DNA from: Rhineura floridana
Taxonomy: Eukaryota; Chordata; Lepidosauria; Squamata; Rhineuridae
Reading direction: 5' to 3'
DNA length: 64,000 nt
Assembly: GCF_030035675.1 (NCBI RefSeq)
Contig: NC_084499.1
Coordinates: 15,156,610-15,220,609 of the forward strand
In this document: in pieces, positions 10,531 through 22,290 of the stretch
Numbering within the stretch: the first letter of the stretch is position 1
Layout of the letters: each line of letters begins with the position of its first letter
Notes under the pieces: model-generated
The model's database searches: none
Told to the model about the DNA's origin: nothing
Seen by the model: the letters and a program-made list of their open reading frames with translations, nothing else
Made by a program: the position numbers and the translations under genes

Positions 10531-10860
10531 AAGTATCTGTCCAATTCCGTTCGCTCAGTTTCTCATTTTTCCAATCTTAAATTCAGTTTTCCACTTTTCT
10601 GCAGAATTTTTTTTTAAATCCTCATGAAAATTTCTCCAGTGTTTTAGTGCGAATTTCTCCTGATAAGCACATTTTTGTATGCCGTTTGACTAATGCACAC
10701 AGTTCTGCAAGCAACTTCCCCAAATGTAATGCATTTTTGAATGTCATTTTTCATTGAAATATTCATTGTTACGCACACTTTCCCCATATGCATTTTTGTA
10801 AACATTGTTCTAATAATGTAATTTCACCTACTTTGTGCCTCTCCTTTTTTAAAATGAAAT
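10524..10860. mobile_element. Ac-type hAT MITE fragment
   Basis: Starts tagggatggaag; the body has cctcatgaaaatttctccag and gcgaatttctcctgat as in the 9085 and 11600 copies. The right end is not clear. Confidence 0.5.
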
Positions 10861-10927
10861 TCTAAAAAACATACAAACAATGAAATGACTACAATAATAC
10901 ATATTTCTTTACATTTTGGATGGTGCA

Positions 10928-10956
10928 CTAATAATAATAATAATAATAATAATAAT
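10928..10956. repeat. (TAA)n microsatellite
   Basis: Nine to ten uninterrupted TAA units. Confidence 0.9.
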
Positions 10957-10964
10957 GTGTATAA

Positions 10965-11575
10965 AGCCCTAAACGGCCTAGCTCCAGGTGACATGAAAGG
11001 CTGCCTTCTCCCTTATAACACCACCCAGATCATTTGGAGAAGCCCTCATGACCAGTAATGCAGCGGCAAGTTCAGAAGTGTAGGGTCTCTTTGTGTTAGT
11101 CATAGCCACCCTCCCCCTTTTTTGCTGCCGAGTTGTTAATGCCTTCTCCCGCAACATCAGGCATACCTAGGAGCCAATAAGCATGAAAGGGGAGTGTGTT
11201 AGCTACTGAGAAGAGTCTTCTCAGTGGCTGACTCACCTCCTTTCACTCTGATTGGCTACAATCCACAGGAAAGGACAAGGAAGCATGTTAGAAGACTCTT
11301 CTCAGTGGCTAACACATTCCTTTTTCATGCTGGTTTGGCTTGCAGGAGACATAGGGACATCGGTCCCACAGCACATATTCATTTAGTTTCTAAATAATGT
11401 AAGGCTTTTAGCATAGTGGCCCCAGGACTTTGGAACGCTGTTCCCACTGAAATCACCTACACTTTTGATATTTCGTCGCCTGCTGGAAACATTTCTGTTT
11501 CACCAGGGGGAATACAAAATGTAGACTTTGATTAGCTGACTGTATTCTTCTGAGAATTAATCAAAGCCGCTGGCT
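10965..11575 (+). repeat. L2/CR1-clade LINE ORF C-terminus, split by a hAT-like insertion
   Basis: The left part translates KALNGLAPGDMKGCLL and the right part corresponds to the conserved LWN-type C-terminal segment (accccaggactttggaacgc region), the usual end of L2-like reverse-transcriptase ORFs. 11055-11372 between them is a copy of the caggggtgtagt hAT-like family. Confidence 0.6.
11055..11372. mobile_element. hAT-like element, caggggtgtagt family
   Basis: Has gcagcggcaagttcagaagt, the ggagccaataagcatgaaag block and its inverted partner, as in the copy at 634. Sits within a LINE fragment. Confidence 0.55.
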
Positions 11576-11599
11576 GAAATGGTCAATTCTGGCTTCTCT

Positions 11600-11995
11600 C
11601 TGTTCCAGTCTTAAATTTGGTTCAAAAAAGCAATTTGTGTTCAAAAAAGAAAAGTCCTCATGAAAATTCATCAGCATTTTCCTGCAAATTCCTCCTAACA
11701 CACACGTTTTTTGTATGAAATTTCCCCCTAACATTCACATTTTTGCAAAGGATTTTTTCCTGATATAATGCATTTTTTGAATGCTGTTTTCATGAATATA
11801 TGCATTTATATGCACATGCTACCCTATGTCCTTTTTTGTACACTTTACTTGGCTGCATCGCAAAGTTCAGAGAAGTGTGAATTTCGAAGGATGGCTGTGT
11901 TTTGGTTTGTGTGTTGTTTTGGAAGGTGCGAACTAAGTATATTCGCCTTTCAATGGAAACTGAATTAAATTTGTCACCCAACACTAGTCACACAA
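11600..11995. mobile_element. Ac-type hAT MITE
   Basis: Family blocks cctcatgaaaattcatcagc, aggatggctgtgttttggtt and the end cacccaacactag. No target duplication resolved. Confidence 0.55.
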
Positions 11996-12402
11996 CTCTG
12001 AAAACAAGATATACATTACATTTTCTTAGATCAGCAGGAAATATTTCCCATGATTTCAGCTAAATATTTGCCAGCCACAACATACTACTACTTCAAAAAT
12101 ATTTCTGAGAATGCCAGAAAATAGTTGTTCTCTCCCAACTCCCACATGTGGATCTCAGCAAATCTTGCATCGCTGTTAGGTTTAAAAAGCAAAACAAAAA
12201 ACCTTGGAACTGAGTTACACTGAAAGAAACCATAAATCCTAAAACACACTTTCCCCCCAGTGAAATTTACTTTTGAGTAAACATACTTGGAATCGACCTG
12301 TGGATTTAGTTTTAGGGATAGTGAGGTTGCCTTTATAAATGAAAAATGGATGTGTGCAATTAAATAAAAGCAGTGGAAATGATTAAGAATAGTCACATAC
12401 CA

Positions 12403-13258
12403 TAGGTCCCAATCCTGTAGACTTCACACAGAATTTTAGTAATGCAATCCACTTTTCAAAGCTTCTACGTTGTCCTACATAGAGTAGACCCATTAAGATT
12501 AATGAACCTAACTTAGTCATGTCTATTAACTTGAATAGGTATACTCTGAGTAGGACTAGCAATGAATACCACCCTCTTTTTTTTTACGGCAACTAACACA
12601 CCCCCTGCCAAGAATAAAGTCTCTGCCCACAAATATTTTTTTTAAAAAGTATTGATTCTCACATGGAAAACTCCTAAATGGGCAGCTTCGATTGCAGCTC
12701 TGCCAGCTTGCAGAGACATATGGATTTTATCCCAGCGTTGCTAGTCCTCATATAGAAACTTAAAAGTAAATACGTTGAATCATTAGATGAGATTAGCTGG
12801 CTAAGCTTTCCATTGTTTTACTGTAGCTTGCATTTTGGAAGAGGGTATGAAACACCATAGCCTGGATCCTGTCAGGTTTTGCAGGCCCCTGAACACCCTT
12901 GCAGGCCCTTCCCTGTCCATTCCAAATGAGCAGCAAGATGAACTGGGCTGTCCGCGGACCAGTTCTGAGCCACAGAAGAATGTTATGCGGGTCCCAAGTG
13001 GTCCTACCAAATTCTAATTGAGATGCAGTGGATAAATTGCTCCAGATTTTCACCCAGAAAGAAAACGGTTGGAGTTGTTCAGAGGGGAAGATATTCAACT
13101 CCTACATCTCTCTTTGGATTTGGCACAGAATGTTCACCATCCATTGCATCTAACGAAGGTCTACTCAAAGTAAACCCATTCAAATTAATAGACCTAAGAG
13201 AGTTGTGTCTTTTATTTTCAATAAGACTGCTCTGAGTAAGGGTGACAATGGGTTCAAC
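12403..13258. repeat. Second foldback family (two copies) around unclassified DNA
   Basis: 12403-12566 and 13135-13258 carry agagtagacccattaag-type cores with inverted partners. 12567-13134 between them shows no exon; the 101-codon minus frame at 12793-13098 has no recognisable domain. Confidence 0.5.
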
Positions 13259-13359
13259 CTTCTCTCTCCCTCTCTCTAAATTTATGACATTTCTAGCCCA
13301 CCTTGAGGGTGGTTTACCATCATCAAAGGCAACTCAAGATTTAAAATAATGACTTACAA

Positions 13360-14340
13360 TCTAATCAACATGATACAGAAGAGAGAGAGAAAAAGGGAGA
13401 CCAGGAGGGAAGAAGAAAATAAGTGAATTAAGATACCAACACGCCTGGCCCTTGGGCTCATTGTCTAAAAAATAAAGAGGGCCAGAAGAATACAGAGATT
13501 GACCATCAGATCTCCAACGCAGAAACTGATATGCATCTGCTGCCCCCTCCATTGAAATGCATAAGAAATCCCACAAATGATGCCCGTTGCATGCACTGGG
13601 ACACATGCAACCATGGGGATTGCACATGCTGTACCCTTTCCCCACATGCGTTCAATCAGAAAGCACTGGATGGCTGAAAAAGCAAGGAGAGTTTGAGAGG
13701 AAGATGGTTTACTGACGGCCTCGCAGTCCTTTTCGGCATGAGCAACCTCACCCTGATTATCAGAGTCAGCCACATTTAGCGAAGAGTGCAAATCAGACGC
13801 GGAGAGATCATTAGGAAACAAATGCTGCAAACATCTTGAAAGAGGCTGGAGACCTTTGATCTTTATAGGCAAGAAAGCCTTACCCTACCCCTTAAGGTTT
13901 TGGGGGGCACAGCACATGTTACGAAAAGAAAGAAGGGGGTAAAAAAAAATCAGACGAGCGGACGATCCCTCTCTCGAAAAATCAGATCACACCTAATTCC
14001 ATAGTAGCTTCATTATCTTAACCAGCTGCATATGTCTCGAGGTATTTGGTCCAAAGATTAGAAGAGGAAAGAACAGCCGACAAAATAATTAAATCTGCAA
14101 TTTGCCAAGTTTGGCCGATGCGGCTTTGAAATCACCTTTTCAGGAAGTTTTATGGCTTGCTCCATGACATATATATTGGGGCCATCGGATCCTCAGCTAA
14201 GCTTTTTTGATTACTTTAATGGGTTAATACCCACGTACCATCAGCTTAAAGGCAGATTCCATAACCTGCTTCTAATTTGGCTGAAATTGTCCAAACTTCC
14301 TCTTCGGTAGTTTGACCTCCCCCAAAATATTATCCCTCCA
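13360..14340 (-). repeat. L1-like LINE remnant, antisense, tentative
   Basis: On the minus strand about 14330-14050 gives a broken frame with FKLMVRGY-PIKVIKKA-like residues, similar to the C-terminal region of L1 ORF2. The 135-codon minus frame at 13465-13872 lies 3' of this and would be L1 3' UTR. No other domain is seen, so the assignment is weak. Confidence 0.3.
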
Positions 14341-14390
14341 AAATCCTAATTGATAGAATCTGTACCTTGGGCAGAATCCAGACAATTAAA

Positions 14391-14660
14391 CCAGGTGGGG
14401 GGAACCGGTGGCACTACAGATGTTGCTGAACTACCACTCCCATCAGCCCCAGCAAGTATAGCCAATAGCCAGGGATGATGGAAGTTGTCGTTCAGCAACA
14501 TCTGGAGGGACAGAGGTTCCCCGCAACTTGAGTAAACGCAGAGCTTGGACAAGTTACTTTTTTGAACTACAACTCCCATCAGCCCAATCCAGTGGCCATG
14601 CTGGCTGGGGCTGATGGGAGTTACTAGTTTAAAAAAATAACTTGTCCAAGCTCTGAGTAA
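14391..14660. mobile_element. Two adjacent foldback MITEs
   Basis: 14391-14525 is a standard copy (gttgctgaactaccactccc and inverse). 14535-14660 is a variant with the same acaactcccatcagcc core but different outer arms, agagcttggacaagttactt and inverse. A half copy of the variant is at 22785-22850. Confidence 0.65.
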
Positions 14661-14804
14661 ACGTAGGCCTGGTCTGTAGCTGCGCCAAATAGAGGTCCAT
14701 CTTTAGACATCCATGACTTATTTCAGATAGTCTTCTTCGCTCATGCCTGGATATTTAGAGGGCTTCGTTCAAATCAAGGCTGGGTCCATATTCATCTTTA
14801 AAGC

Positions 14805-15641
14805 ATGCGGAAAGTCCTGGGTTCAAGCCCCATCGTCAGCTAGGGCTCGGAAACCTTGAACAGCTGCTGCCAGTCAGTGAAGTCAATACTGACCTAGATG
14901 GACCAACGGTCCAACTCAGAATAAGGCAGCTTTGTGTGTTCCCTTAACAGTTTGGGATCTGGTTCTCTGACAATTGTAGGGAGGAGTCACTGCTCAGGGG
15001 CAGAGCGCCTGCTTTGCATGCAGAAGGGCCCCGGTTCAATCCCTGGTGGCGTCTCCAGGTCGGGCTGGGAATGTCCGCTGTCTGAAACCCTGGAGAGCCA
15101 CTGCCAGCAAATTGTACGCAGAGATCGGTGTCCTCTTTTTTGTTGTTGACCGTAAACCCTAACACTACGGCACACCAACAGGCCAGCAAATATCAGCTGC
15201 TGTCGCCTGGCTGACATGCCCGGTGGCAGTTGCTATCAAATCCTACATGCCATTTGCGTGTTCAATATCAACATATGGTTGAATAGCATCTCCTGTGAAG
15301 ACCGTGGGATTCTTTTCTCCTGTAATCCACCCTGAAATCCTGGAGAGTTGCTGCCAGTCAGTGTAGACAATACCAAGCTAGGTTGGCCAACTATCTGTCC
15401 CGTTATAAGGCGGCTCCTGATGTTCCTGTTCAGAACCATGAGGACCGGAGTCTTACTTTATTTTAGATGAAGGACAATAGCTCAGTGGCTGAGCACGTTC
15501 TTGGCATGCAAAAGCCACCGACTCCAACCCCCCCAGCGTCTCCAGATACGGCTGGGAAAGTGCGATGTCTGAAAACCAGGAGAGCTGCTGCCAGTCAGAG
15601 TGGACCCCACTGAGCTAGATGAGCGACATCAAGCAGCTCCC
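14805..15641 (+). repeat. Cluster of four tRNA-derived SINE copies, same orientation
   Basis: 14805-14942, 14983-15118, 15329-15430 (3' part only) and 15466-15641. The second has the best head: ctttgcatgcagaagggccc followed by a B-box-like ggttcaatccctgg. Same-direction clustering may reflect repeated targeting of A-rich SINE tails. Confidence 0.75.
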
Positions 15642-15984
15642 TAGGTTGGCGGCTGTGATTGAGATGTCCTCATCTCTGCAGTAGTACTGTCCCAAAAACG
15701 TCTCGTGCTTTTTTTCTTCTTCTGATCATTCGCCACCAACTCATGAGTCAAAGAAACCGTGTTTGGAAAGGATCAGAGGGGGAGAGAAAGTTTCAGAGAC
15801 GTTTGTGTGGGTGGGGCACAGGGTTGTTGTTGTGCTGGCTTTTACCTTGACGGTGGCCGTGGGGTGTTTGCGAGTATCCAGTCTGCAAATCATGTCTCTG
15901 TTGGTGAACACTCTGCAGCCTTCCTGGGTCCCTGCATGCAGTAAAACTCCCAGGACGACTGGGCTTTCTTGCAAATGCAAGATG
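15642..15984. other. No gene seen
   Basis: Overlapping short frames on both strands (up to 93 codons) with no recognisable domain and no splice context. Confidence 0.4.
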
Positions 15985-16130
15985 GCAGTGGCGGCTGGTG
16001 CTCACTGGACCTGGAGGGGCAAAAGGCAGGGTGACCATCGGTAGGTGGAGCCGGAGCTAGTGACAGACTAAGCCACCTCCTGATTGGCTGTAAAGAGAAG
16101 GCAGGCAGATGGGGTCTGGTTGCGGGCAAG
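15985..16130. mobile_element. DNA-transposon fragment, cagtggcggctgg family
   Basis: Starts cagtggcggctggtgctcac. Related copies at 21760, 25366, 40322 and 52410. The other family end reads ttagggcaaatggggcactg. Ends look hAT-like, but no target duplication was found. Confidence 0.5.
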
Positions 16131-16151
16131 TCCTCAGGAACTCTGAACACA

Positions 16152-16321
16152 GGGCTCTGCCTTATACAAAGTCAGACCATTGAACTGTCTACACTGACTG
16201 GCAGCGGCTCTCCAGGATTTCAGGCATGAGTCTCTTTCAGCCATACCTGGAGATGCCGGGGATTGAACCTGGGACCTTCTGCATGCAAGGCAGATGCTCT
16301 GTCACTGAATCACGGCCCTTC
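16152..16321 (-). repeat. tRNA-derived SINE, antisense
   Basis: Nearly full copy: actgactggcagcggctctc, gagatgccggggattgaacc and cttctgcatgcaaggcagat, ending in the inverse of the tRNA-like head. Confidence 0.85.
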
Positions 16322-16499
16322 CCCCAAATGGGAAGGATGGGAGCTGGGGTGTGGTCTGCGGAGGGAGGGCCTCAGCCTATGGAGAGTCCTGAGGGCCACA
16401 CAGAAAGGGCTGGAGGGCCACATTTGCCCCCCTGGGCCTGAGGTTCCTCACCCCTCATTGAACAGAAAGAAAAGCTCACACGCACCACTGATGGACATT

Positions 16500-17180
16500 T
16501 CACAAAGCTAAGAAAGGCTTAAGCCCAGCCCACCGAAATTTGCGAGCCGTTCTTAAGTACCCTAAGAGAGAGGCAGAAAAATGTTAAGCCCCTTTTGCAG
16601 AGGACAAGAAAACCTTCACAGAATTGGGGGGGGCAGGGGAAGATTTGGCAGAGCGCCAGCCTCCCCGCAGTTTGCCGGAGCAATGTCAGAGAGCAGCCGT
16701 CCCCAAAGGAAGAGACAAAACGCTGAAAACTGGGCCGTTTGTATTGCCACAGAGCGCAAAGGCAAGCAGGTGAGCCTCCATCTCTGGTTCATATGGAACA
16801 GTTTTCCTCTTCCAACCCTCCTCCACCTCCACCCTCATCCAAGACCGCAATTTTACAGTGAGACAAGGAAACAACCGTATTACAAGTACCTGGAGACCCC
16901 CATCATTTAAACCTTGAACGCTAGATACATTCCATTTATTTTCAGGGTTAATTTCTCCCGGCATGTTCCCTGCCTGCCTGGTGCAGAAGCAAGAGAGAGC
17001 CTACCTGAGACATATTTATAGCAACCGCTACTTATTGGGCTGTTGTAAATATGTCTGTGCTCAAATAAATCAGCCTCAGGATTATACATAGAAGTAATCC
17101 CATGGCTAGACTGGAAGTGTTGGTGAGATGCTGGAGGACTGCCAAGTGAAACCTGAAGTCTTGGCCGTGGATTTAGTTTT
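16500..17180. promoter_or_regulatory. Repeat-free island, enhancer candidate
   Basis: No interspersed repeat is recognised. The AT-rich core at 16900-17120 includes ccatttattttcagggttaa and catatttatagcaaccgcta. Open frames here lack domain features. Confidence 0.3.
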
Positions 17181-17454
17181 AAAACTCTCTCTCTCTCCCA
17201 CCCTCCCTTCCTCTCTCTCTCTCCCCCCCAAGGTTCAGAGAGTCTCATGGCTTTTAAAAACATTTAGAACCCCTCTCCCCCTCTGAAACAGAGCAGAAGC
17301 ATGGATGTGCATGCTCAGAAATGCCAGTAAGTAAGCAATACGTTGGAGCTGCAACAAAATGTTGGGGCCTGCAACAAAATGTTGGTGTGTGGAGTGGTTC
17401 CGTTCTGAATTCTTCATTCCAGACTCCATCCCTCTTGACTTTAGTCAAAACTGT

Positions 17455-17592
17455 CTACAAAAATGGGATTTATTAGGAGAAATTCGCACTAAAACAGCGA
17501 AGAATTTTCGTGAGGATTTTTTGAAACAAAAATTCACAAGTTGCTACAGCAGTATGGAGAATCGAATTTCAGATTTGGAAAATGAGAAACAG
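17455..17592. mobile_element. Ac-type hAT MITE fragment
   Basis: Blocks ttaggagaaattcgcact and cgtgaggattttttgaaac match the inverse of the family's cctcatgaaaattc region. Confidence 0.45.
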
Positions 17593-17596
17593 AAAT

Positions 17597-18346
17597 GGAA
17601 GTGGACGGCAAGTTGATCCCGACTCCTGGCAACCCTGTGAATAGGGTTTTCATGGTTAGTGGTGTTCAGAGGGGGTTTACCGTTGCCTTCCTCTGAGGCT
17701 GAGAGGCAGCGACTGGCCCAAGGTCATCCACTGAACTTCATGGCTGTGTGGGGATTCGAACCCTGGTCTCCCAGGTCATAGTCCAACACCTGTTGGAGAA
17801 TGTTGCCTAATGTCTATGTCATGATAGTATTACACAGGCATTTTGCATAGCTACTTTGTACTTTAGCACATCAGAATGACATAGACATGATAGCATTACA
17901 CAGGCATTTTGCATAGGCATTGCATAGGCACTCTATTTCTCTGCATTGTGTTCTAGTGAATTTGGTGTTCTAATGAATTTGGCAATGTTGAGTACTTCAC
18001 GTGAAAGTACATTTTCACAGTGAGCTAAGCACTCCAGCTAATGAGCTAAGCATTTTAGCTATTCTGCAATTCTTTCTACGTCTTAGAGGTACTGGGATAT
18101 TCAGCACAGTGTTATCAATGGTTTTGAGTACAAGTAGTTCCAAACGACCAGCATAGTCAGGGGGACAGCTGCAAGAAGAAAAAGATCTGGCTTCCTACTA
18201 AACTATCAAAATATTATGAACCTTTATAGCTTTATAAAAGCATGTTTTTGCTTATTGGTTATGTATACTGAGTTCCCCATTAGCCATATACATGTATGTA
18301 TATATAAAATTCCCCATCACACCTTAACCACTACACCACACTGGTT
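17597..18346 (-). repeat. Sauria-type SINE, antisense, split by a solo LTR
   Basis: 17597-17790 is the RTE-like tail and body. 18320-18346 is the rest of the tRNA-like head (ccttaaccactacaccacac). The two parts are separated by the LTR at 17791-18319. Confidence 0.8.
17791..18319. mobile_element. Solo LTR of an endogenous retrovirus-like element (fossil)
   Basis: Begins TG and ends CA. Flanked by a 4-base duplication, cacc (17787-17790 and 18320-18323). About 529 bases long, with two direct copies of a cattacacaggcattttgc-type segment in the left third. No internal retroviral part is present. It is younger than the SINE it interrupts. Confidence 0.65.
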
Positions 18347-18747
18347 TCAGAGAGAAGCAAAACTGACCGAGCCTTCCATCCCTCGTCCGCACCTAAACAT
18401 TCATATTGACTTTTAACTGCATTTTTCTTGCTTTTTTATTTCTTCCATTGTATTACCAATTGAATTCTAAGGAACACAACTTGTAACAGGATAAAATACA
18501 ATACGAGAAGGAAAAGAGGGGAAAAAAACAAAACCCAGTTAAAAACCATACAGTATCTTGCAGAGAACATGACAACGTCTACAACAACAGGCAGAAAAAA
18601 ATCATGAAGCTGTCCACCAAGATCCTTCACAATTTTACAATTTTCAAGTGGTCTTTGTGTGGGGGAAAGACTGGGAACCACGGGCTTAGAGCTAACAATT
18701 TCAATTGGTCTCCTCTGAGTAGGACTAGGAAAGGGATGGAGGAACGT
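18347..18747. other. No gene seen
   Basis: AT-rich sequence; the minus-strand frame at 18436-18681 is low-complexity and hydrophobic without a recognisable domain. Confidence 0.35.
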
Positions 18748-18935
18748 TGGAACCTGCCCCGCTCAGTCAGACCTTTGCTCTATCTAGCTCAGTGTTGACT
18801 ACACTGACTGGCAGCAGCTCTTCAGGGATTCAGACAGGGGTCTCTCCCGGCCCTCCCTGGAGATGCCATTGGGGATTGAACCCTGAGACCTTCTGCATGC
18901 AAAAGCAGGTGCTCTACCACTGAGCGACGGCCCTT
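18748..18935 (-). repeat. tRNA-derived SINE, antisense
   Basis: Full copy with ctacactgactggcagcagc and the inverse head ctctaccactgagcgacggc. Confidence 0.85.
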
Positions 18936-19494
18936 CCCAAGGAAACCAGAGGGACCGGAATAGGCCTGCCAATATTTTTAAGCATCCGCAGAATGCACAG
19001 CAATAAAAGCCCGGAACGTTTTCAGGAGATATGTTTCTATCACGCAATTCCCTCTCCTCTCCAAGCCAGCCCCTCTGGTGCATGCCAGTTTGCTGTCAGA
19101 TTCATCTCGGCATGCTGGCCTGATACAAAAGACGAAGGGAAAACAAGGAGGGGAAAGAGAAAGCAGGGCTTTTCCGTAATGGAAGACTTTGAAAACCTAA
19201 AATAAGAAACGCATTGCTAAGCAACTTTCTTAACCCAAAGCCGGATGAAAATGCAACTGCAACGATCGTGCAGAAAGGCAGAGAAAGCCGTATCCCGCCC
19301 GTCTCACCCACAGCTTTGGTTGAATCAAGCCAAAGGTTGACAGCTCCAGTTTCATCGGTGATCTCAAAAGAATGTATTGCTAGTCTGTCGAGTGTGTGGA
19401 CCTACAATGCTGAGAAAGGGGATGATGCTTTTCTCTCTAATATTAGAACCTGGAGCCGTCCAGCGAAGCTGAATGTTGGGAAATCCAGGATAGA
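18936..19494. other. No gene seen; repeat-poor sequence
   Basis: No classified repeat. Frames of about 100 codons on both strands (for example 19214-19516 plus) lack features. Could hold conserved noncoding DNA. Confidence 0.3.
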
Positions 19495-20045
19495 CAAAAG
19501 GAAAGGATGCCTTTAAATGAAGATAGGGCACATTCATGGAGGATAAGGCTATCAACAGCTACTAGCCACGATGACTGTGCTCTGCCCCCATACTCAGAGG
19601 CAGGAGGGTCTGGAAACCAGTTGCTGGAAGCCGCAGGAGGGGAGCGTGCTCTTGCATTCAGGTCCTGCTTGCAGGCTTCCATGGGCATCTGGTTGGCCAC
19701 TGTGAGAACAGGGTGCTGGACTAGATGGGCCAATGGCCTGAGCCAGCAGGCTCTTCTTCTATTCCGATGTTCACCCAGCGTGTAGTTGAACTATGGGATA
19801 CACTGCCACAAGAGGTAGTGATTGCCCCCACCTGGGATGGCTTGAAAAGAGGACTGGAGAAAGTCATGGCGGATCAGGCTACCATTGTCTATTGGGCATG
19901 ATGGCTGTGTTTTACCTCCACTGTCAGGGTCAGGATGCTTCTGAATGTCAGTTGCTGGGAATCACGGCTGGGGAATCATAGAACAGAATCATAGAATTGT
20001 AGAGTTGGAAGGGGCCTATAAGGCCATAGAGTCCAAGTCCCTGCT
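19495..20045. repeat. Three CR1 3' fragments
   Basis: 19495-19775 and 19785-19975 are sense CR1 3' regions (gatgggccaatggcctgagc; gaggactggagaaagtcatg). 19976-20045 is an antisense 3' terminus with repeated atcatagaa units, the inverse of the CR1-type ATTCTATG repeat, followed by gagttggaaggggcct. Confidence 0.65.
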
Positions 20046-20047
20046 CA

Positions 20048-20278
20048 ATGGAAAATGGAAATGGACTGCCTTCAAGTCAGTTCTGACTTATGGCGACCCT
20101 ACGAATAGGGTTTTCACGGTAAGAGGTATTCAGAGGTGGCTTACCATTGCCTTCCTCTAAGCCTACGGCACCTGGTATTCCCAGGCGGTCTCCCATCCAA
20201 GTACTAACCAGGCCTGACCCTGCTTAGCTTCTGAGACTGGACGAGATCGGGTGTGTTCAGGGTAGTATGGCTGTAGAC
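20048..20278 (-). repeat. 5S-rRNA-headed SINE, antisense
   Basis: 20159-20278 is the inverse of a 5S rRNA gene (cctggtattcccaggcggtc, gaccctgcttagcttctgag). 20048-20158 is the RTE-like SINE tail. The head is diverged, so this is a retroposed SINE and not a working 5S gene. Confidence 0.85.
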
Positions 20279-20377
20279 ACTTATGAGATAGCACGAAAAT
20301 ATTTGAAATCTGTTGTTCTGTTTATCAGCAGCACCTTTGTAGTTGATCAACATGTTTTTATATATATATATATGAAA

Positions 20378-20695
20378 ATGAAATGGACTGCCTTCAAGTA
20401 GATTATGACTTATGGCGACCCTATGAATAGGGTTTTCATGGTGAGCGGTATTCAGAGGGGGTTTACCATTGTCTCCTTCTGAGGCTGAGAGGCAGTGACT
20501 GGCCCAAGGTCACCCAGTGAGCTTCATGGCTGTGTGGGGATTCAAACCCTGGTCTCCCAGGTTGTAGTCCAACGCAGGTGATGTTGCATTGAGGTCTTGC
20601 TTGTAGACTTCTGGTGGGCCACTGTGAAAATAGGATCCTGGTCAAGTTGGGCATTGGCCTGATCCAACAAGGCTCTTCTGATGCTCTGGGAAGGA
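20378..20695. repeat. Sauria-type SINE (antisense) abutting a CR1 fragment (sense)
   Basis: 20378-20575 has the tail and body but lacks the end of the head. 20576-20695 has ggccactgtgaaaataggat and cattggcctgatccaacaag of CR1. An (AT)n run lies at 20360-20371. Confidence 0.7.
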
Positions 20696-20759
20696 GAGCA
20701 AGCTTGGTTTTTCTGGATAATTTCACCATGATTTGATTATTTTCCCCTCACTTGTCAGG

Positions 20760-21720
20760 TTGGGTATTTTATTAACCACTGTTTTGCTCTCAAAAAGGAG
20801 CCATTTCACTTTGTCACTCCCTCAAAAGAAGACCATTGTCACGCGTAAAGAGAGAGAGAGAAAAAATAAATAAAAGCACTCTCCGTATTGTAATCTAAGT
20901 GTCAGGATAGATTATGTTGACAGCCGTTGACAGTCATTTCCCAAAGGGGTGGAAACTTCAAAACATACCATGTTTCCCCTTGTAAGTTGTCACGGCTCGC
21001 ATTGCGGCAGCATGTGGGATCCTGTCACTGAATGTGTTAACGTTGGTGTGGATTCACTCCCCTGGTGCAAGGTGAGAAACAATTTCAGCTTCACAATAGA
21101 TGCCACTTCCCGCTTGGGGCCGCTTTTTTCACCACCCAACCCCTTTACGAGCCTCCAAGTGTGGCTGTTTCACCAAAAAATCCATGCCCTTCGTCGTGAA
21201 AAAATGTACATTAAAACTTTTCCCCCTCCCAAAACACATCAAATGGGGGGGGGGAAGTGGCCAGCTGGTTTAGTGCACAACTAGAAGAATTAATGGCCTT
21301 TGCAAACTCTTTACAAATATTGGAAGCAGATGAATTTTACCATCGCCGAGAAAAGCTTCTTTGTGTTGACAAGACAGCAACTTATCTGGCATTTCTACCA
21401 AATAATAAATGGAGGTTTCCTTGGGGGCCTGGGATGCAGAGGGAGAATTTCGGCTAAATGAATATTTTTACAGGCTAGTTTGTAAGATCCCATTTGGAAA
21501 GAACTCTCTCTGCTGCTGAAGAGGGTTATCAGAGGCATTTAGAAAACCTCCCTTGTATTCCTGAAACTCAGAGTTGCAGTCTGTTGAATTTCTTTGCGGT
21601 TGCACTAAGTTTTTGCATTTTTTTTTCAGGAAAGCAAGCCAAAAAAGTGGAAACATCTGAAAGGGTTCTTCGAGAGGGAAGGGCTCAGCAGAGATAGGAT
21701 CAAACTGGGGCTACCTTGAT
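20760..21720. promoter_or_regulatory. Largest repeat-free island of the left half, enhancer candidate
   Basis: No SINE, LINE or MITE signature over about 950 bases. Includes gacagccgttgacagtcatt, gaattaatggcctttgcaaa and ctttacaaatattggaagc. No splice-flanked open frame. A candidate for conserved regulatory DNA. Confidence 0.35.
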
Positions 21721-21759
21721 CTCCTTACGATCTGGAGAACTTACCCGGTTCCGTTATCA

Positions 21760-22290
21760 GTGGAGGCTGACCCATTAGGGCAAATGGGACACTGCCCTGT
21801 CCACCTCCGCCTGCTCTTAGCCAACTCCCATCTGCCTACCGTTTTACTTGCAACCAATCAAGGAGTGGCTCAGCCTATCATTGGCTCTGACTCCACCTAC
21901 TGATGGCATCCCTGCCTTCCATCCCACCAGTGCCAGTGGGCACCAGATGACAGTGGCTCTTGCCGTCGTCCCCAAATGGAGGCCTTTACGAAGGCAGAAG
22001 TGGGGAATCTTTTTCAGGCCGAGCGTCGCATTCCCTTCTGGGGGCCACATTGCCAGGGGTGGGCAGGGCCAGAGGCAAAAGTGGGCAGAGCAAGCAATGC
22101 CAATATTACCTTCCTACAGGAGGCTAGTTTCTACTAATACTTTCACATCCCGCTCTGTCCTCCATCGAGGCGAGCAAAAGGCACGATCTGAGTTCAAGGA
22201 CACTTTCTAGCCAGGCGAAAACGTTCAAGGAGGGGGCAAAGCAGGGCTGGTAAGGGGTGTGGTCTGGAGAGAGGGGGCATGGCTGGGGGG
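21760..22290. mobile_element. DNA-transposon fragments
   Basis: 21760-21960 is a cagtggaggctg-type fragment (cccattagggcaaatgggac). 22005-22290 contains gggccacattgccaggggtg and related ggccaca-rich sequence of the hAT-like family also seen at 48655 and 56890. Confidence 0.4.

Noticed and set aside
20360-20371. TATA box from the (TA)n run
   Set aside because: It is a short dinucleotide run at the A-rich end of a SINE, with no promoter context.
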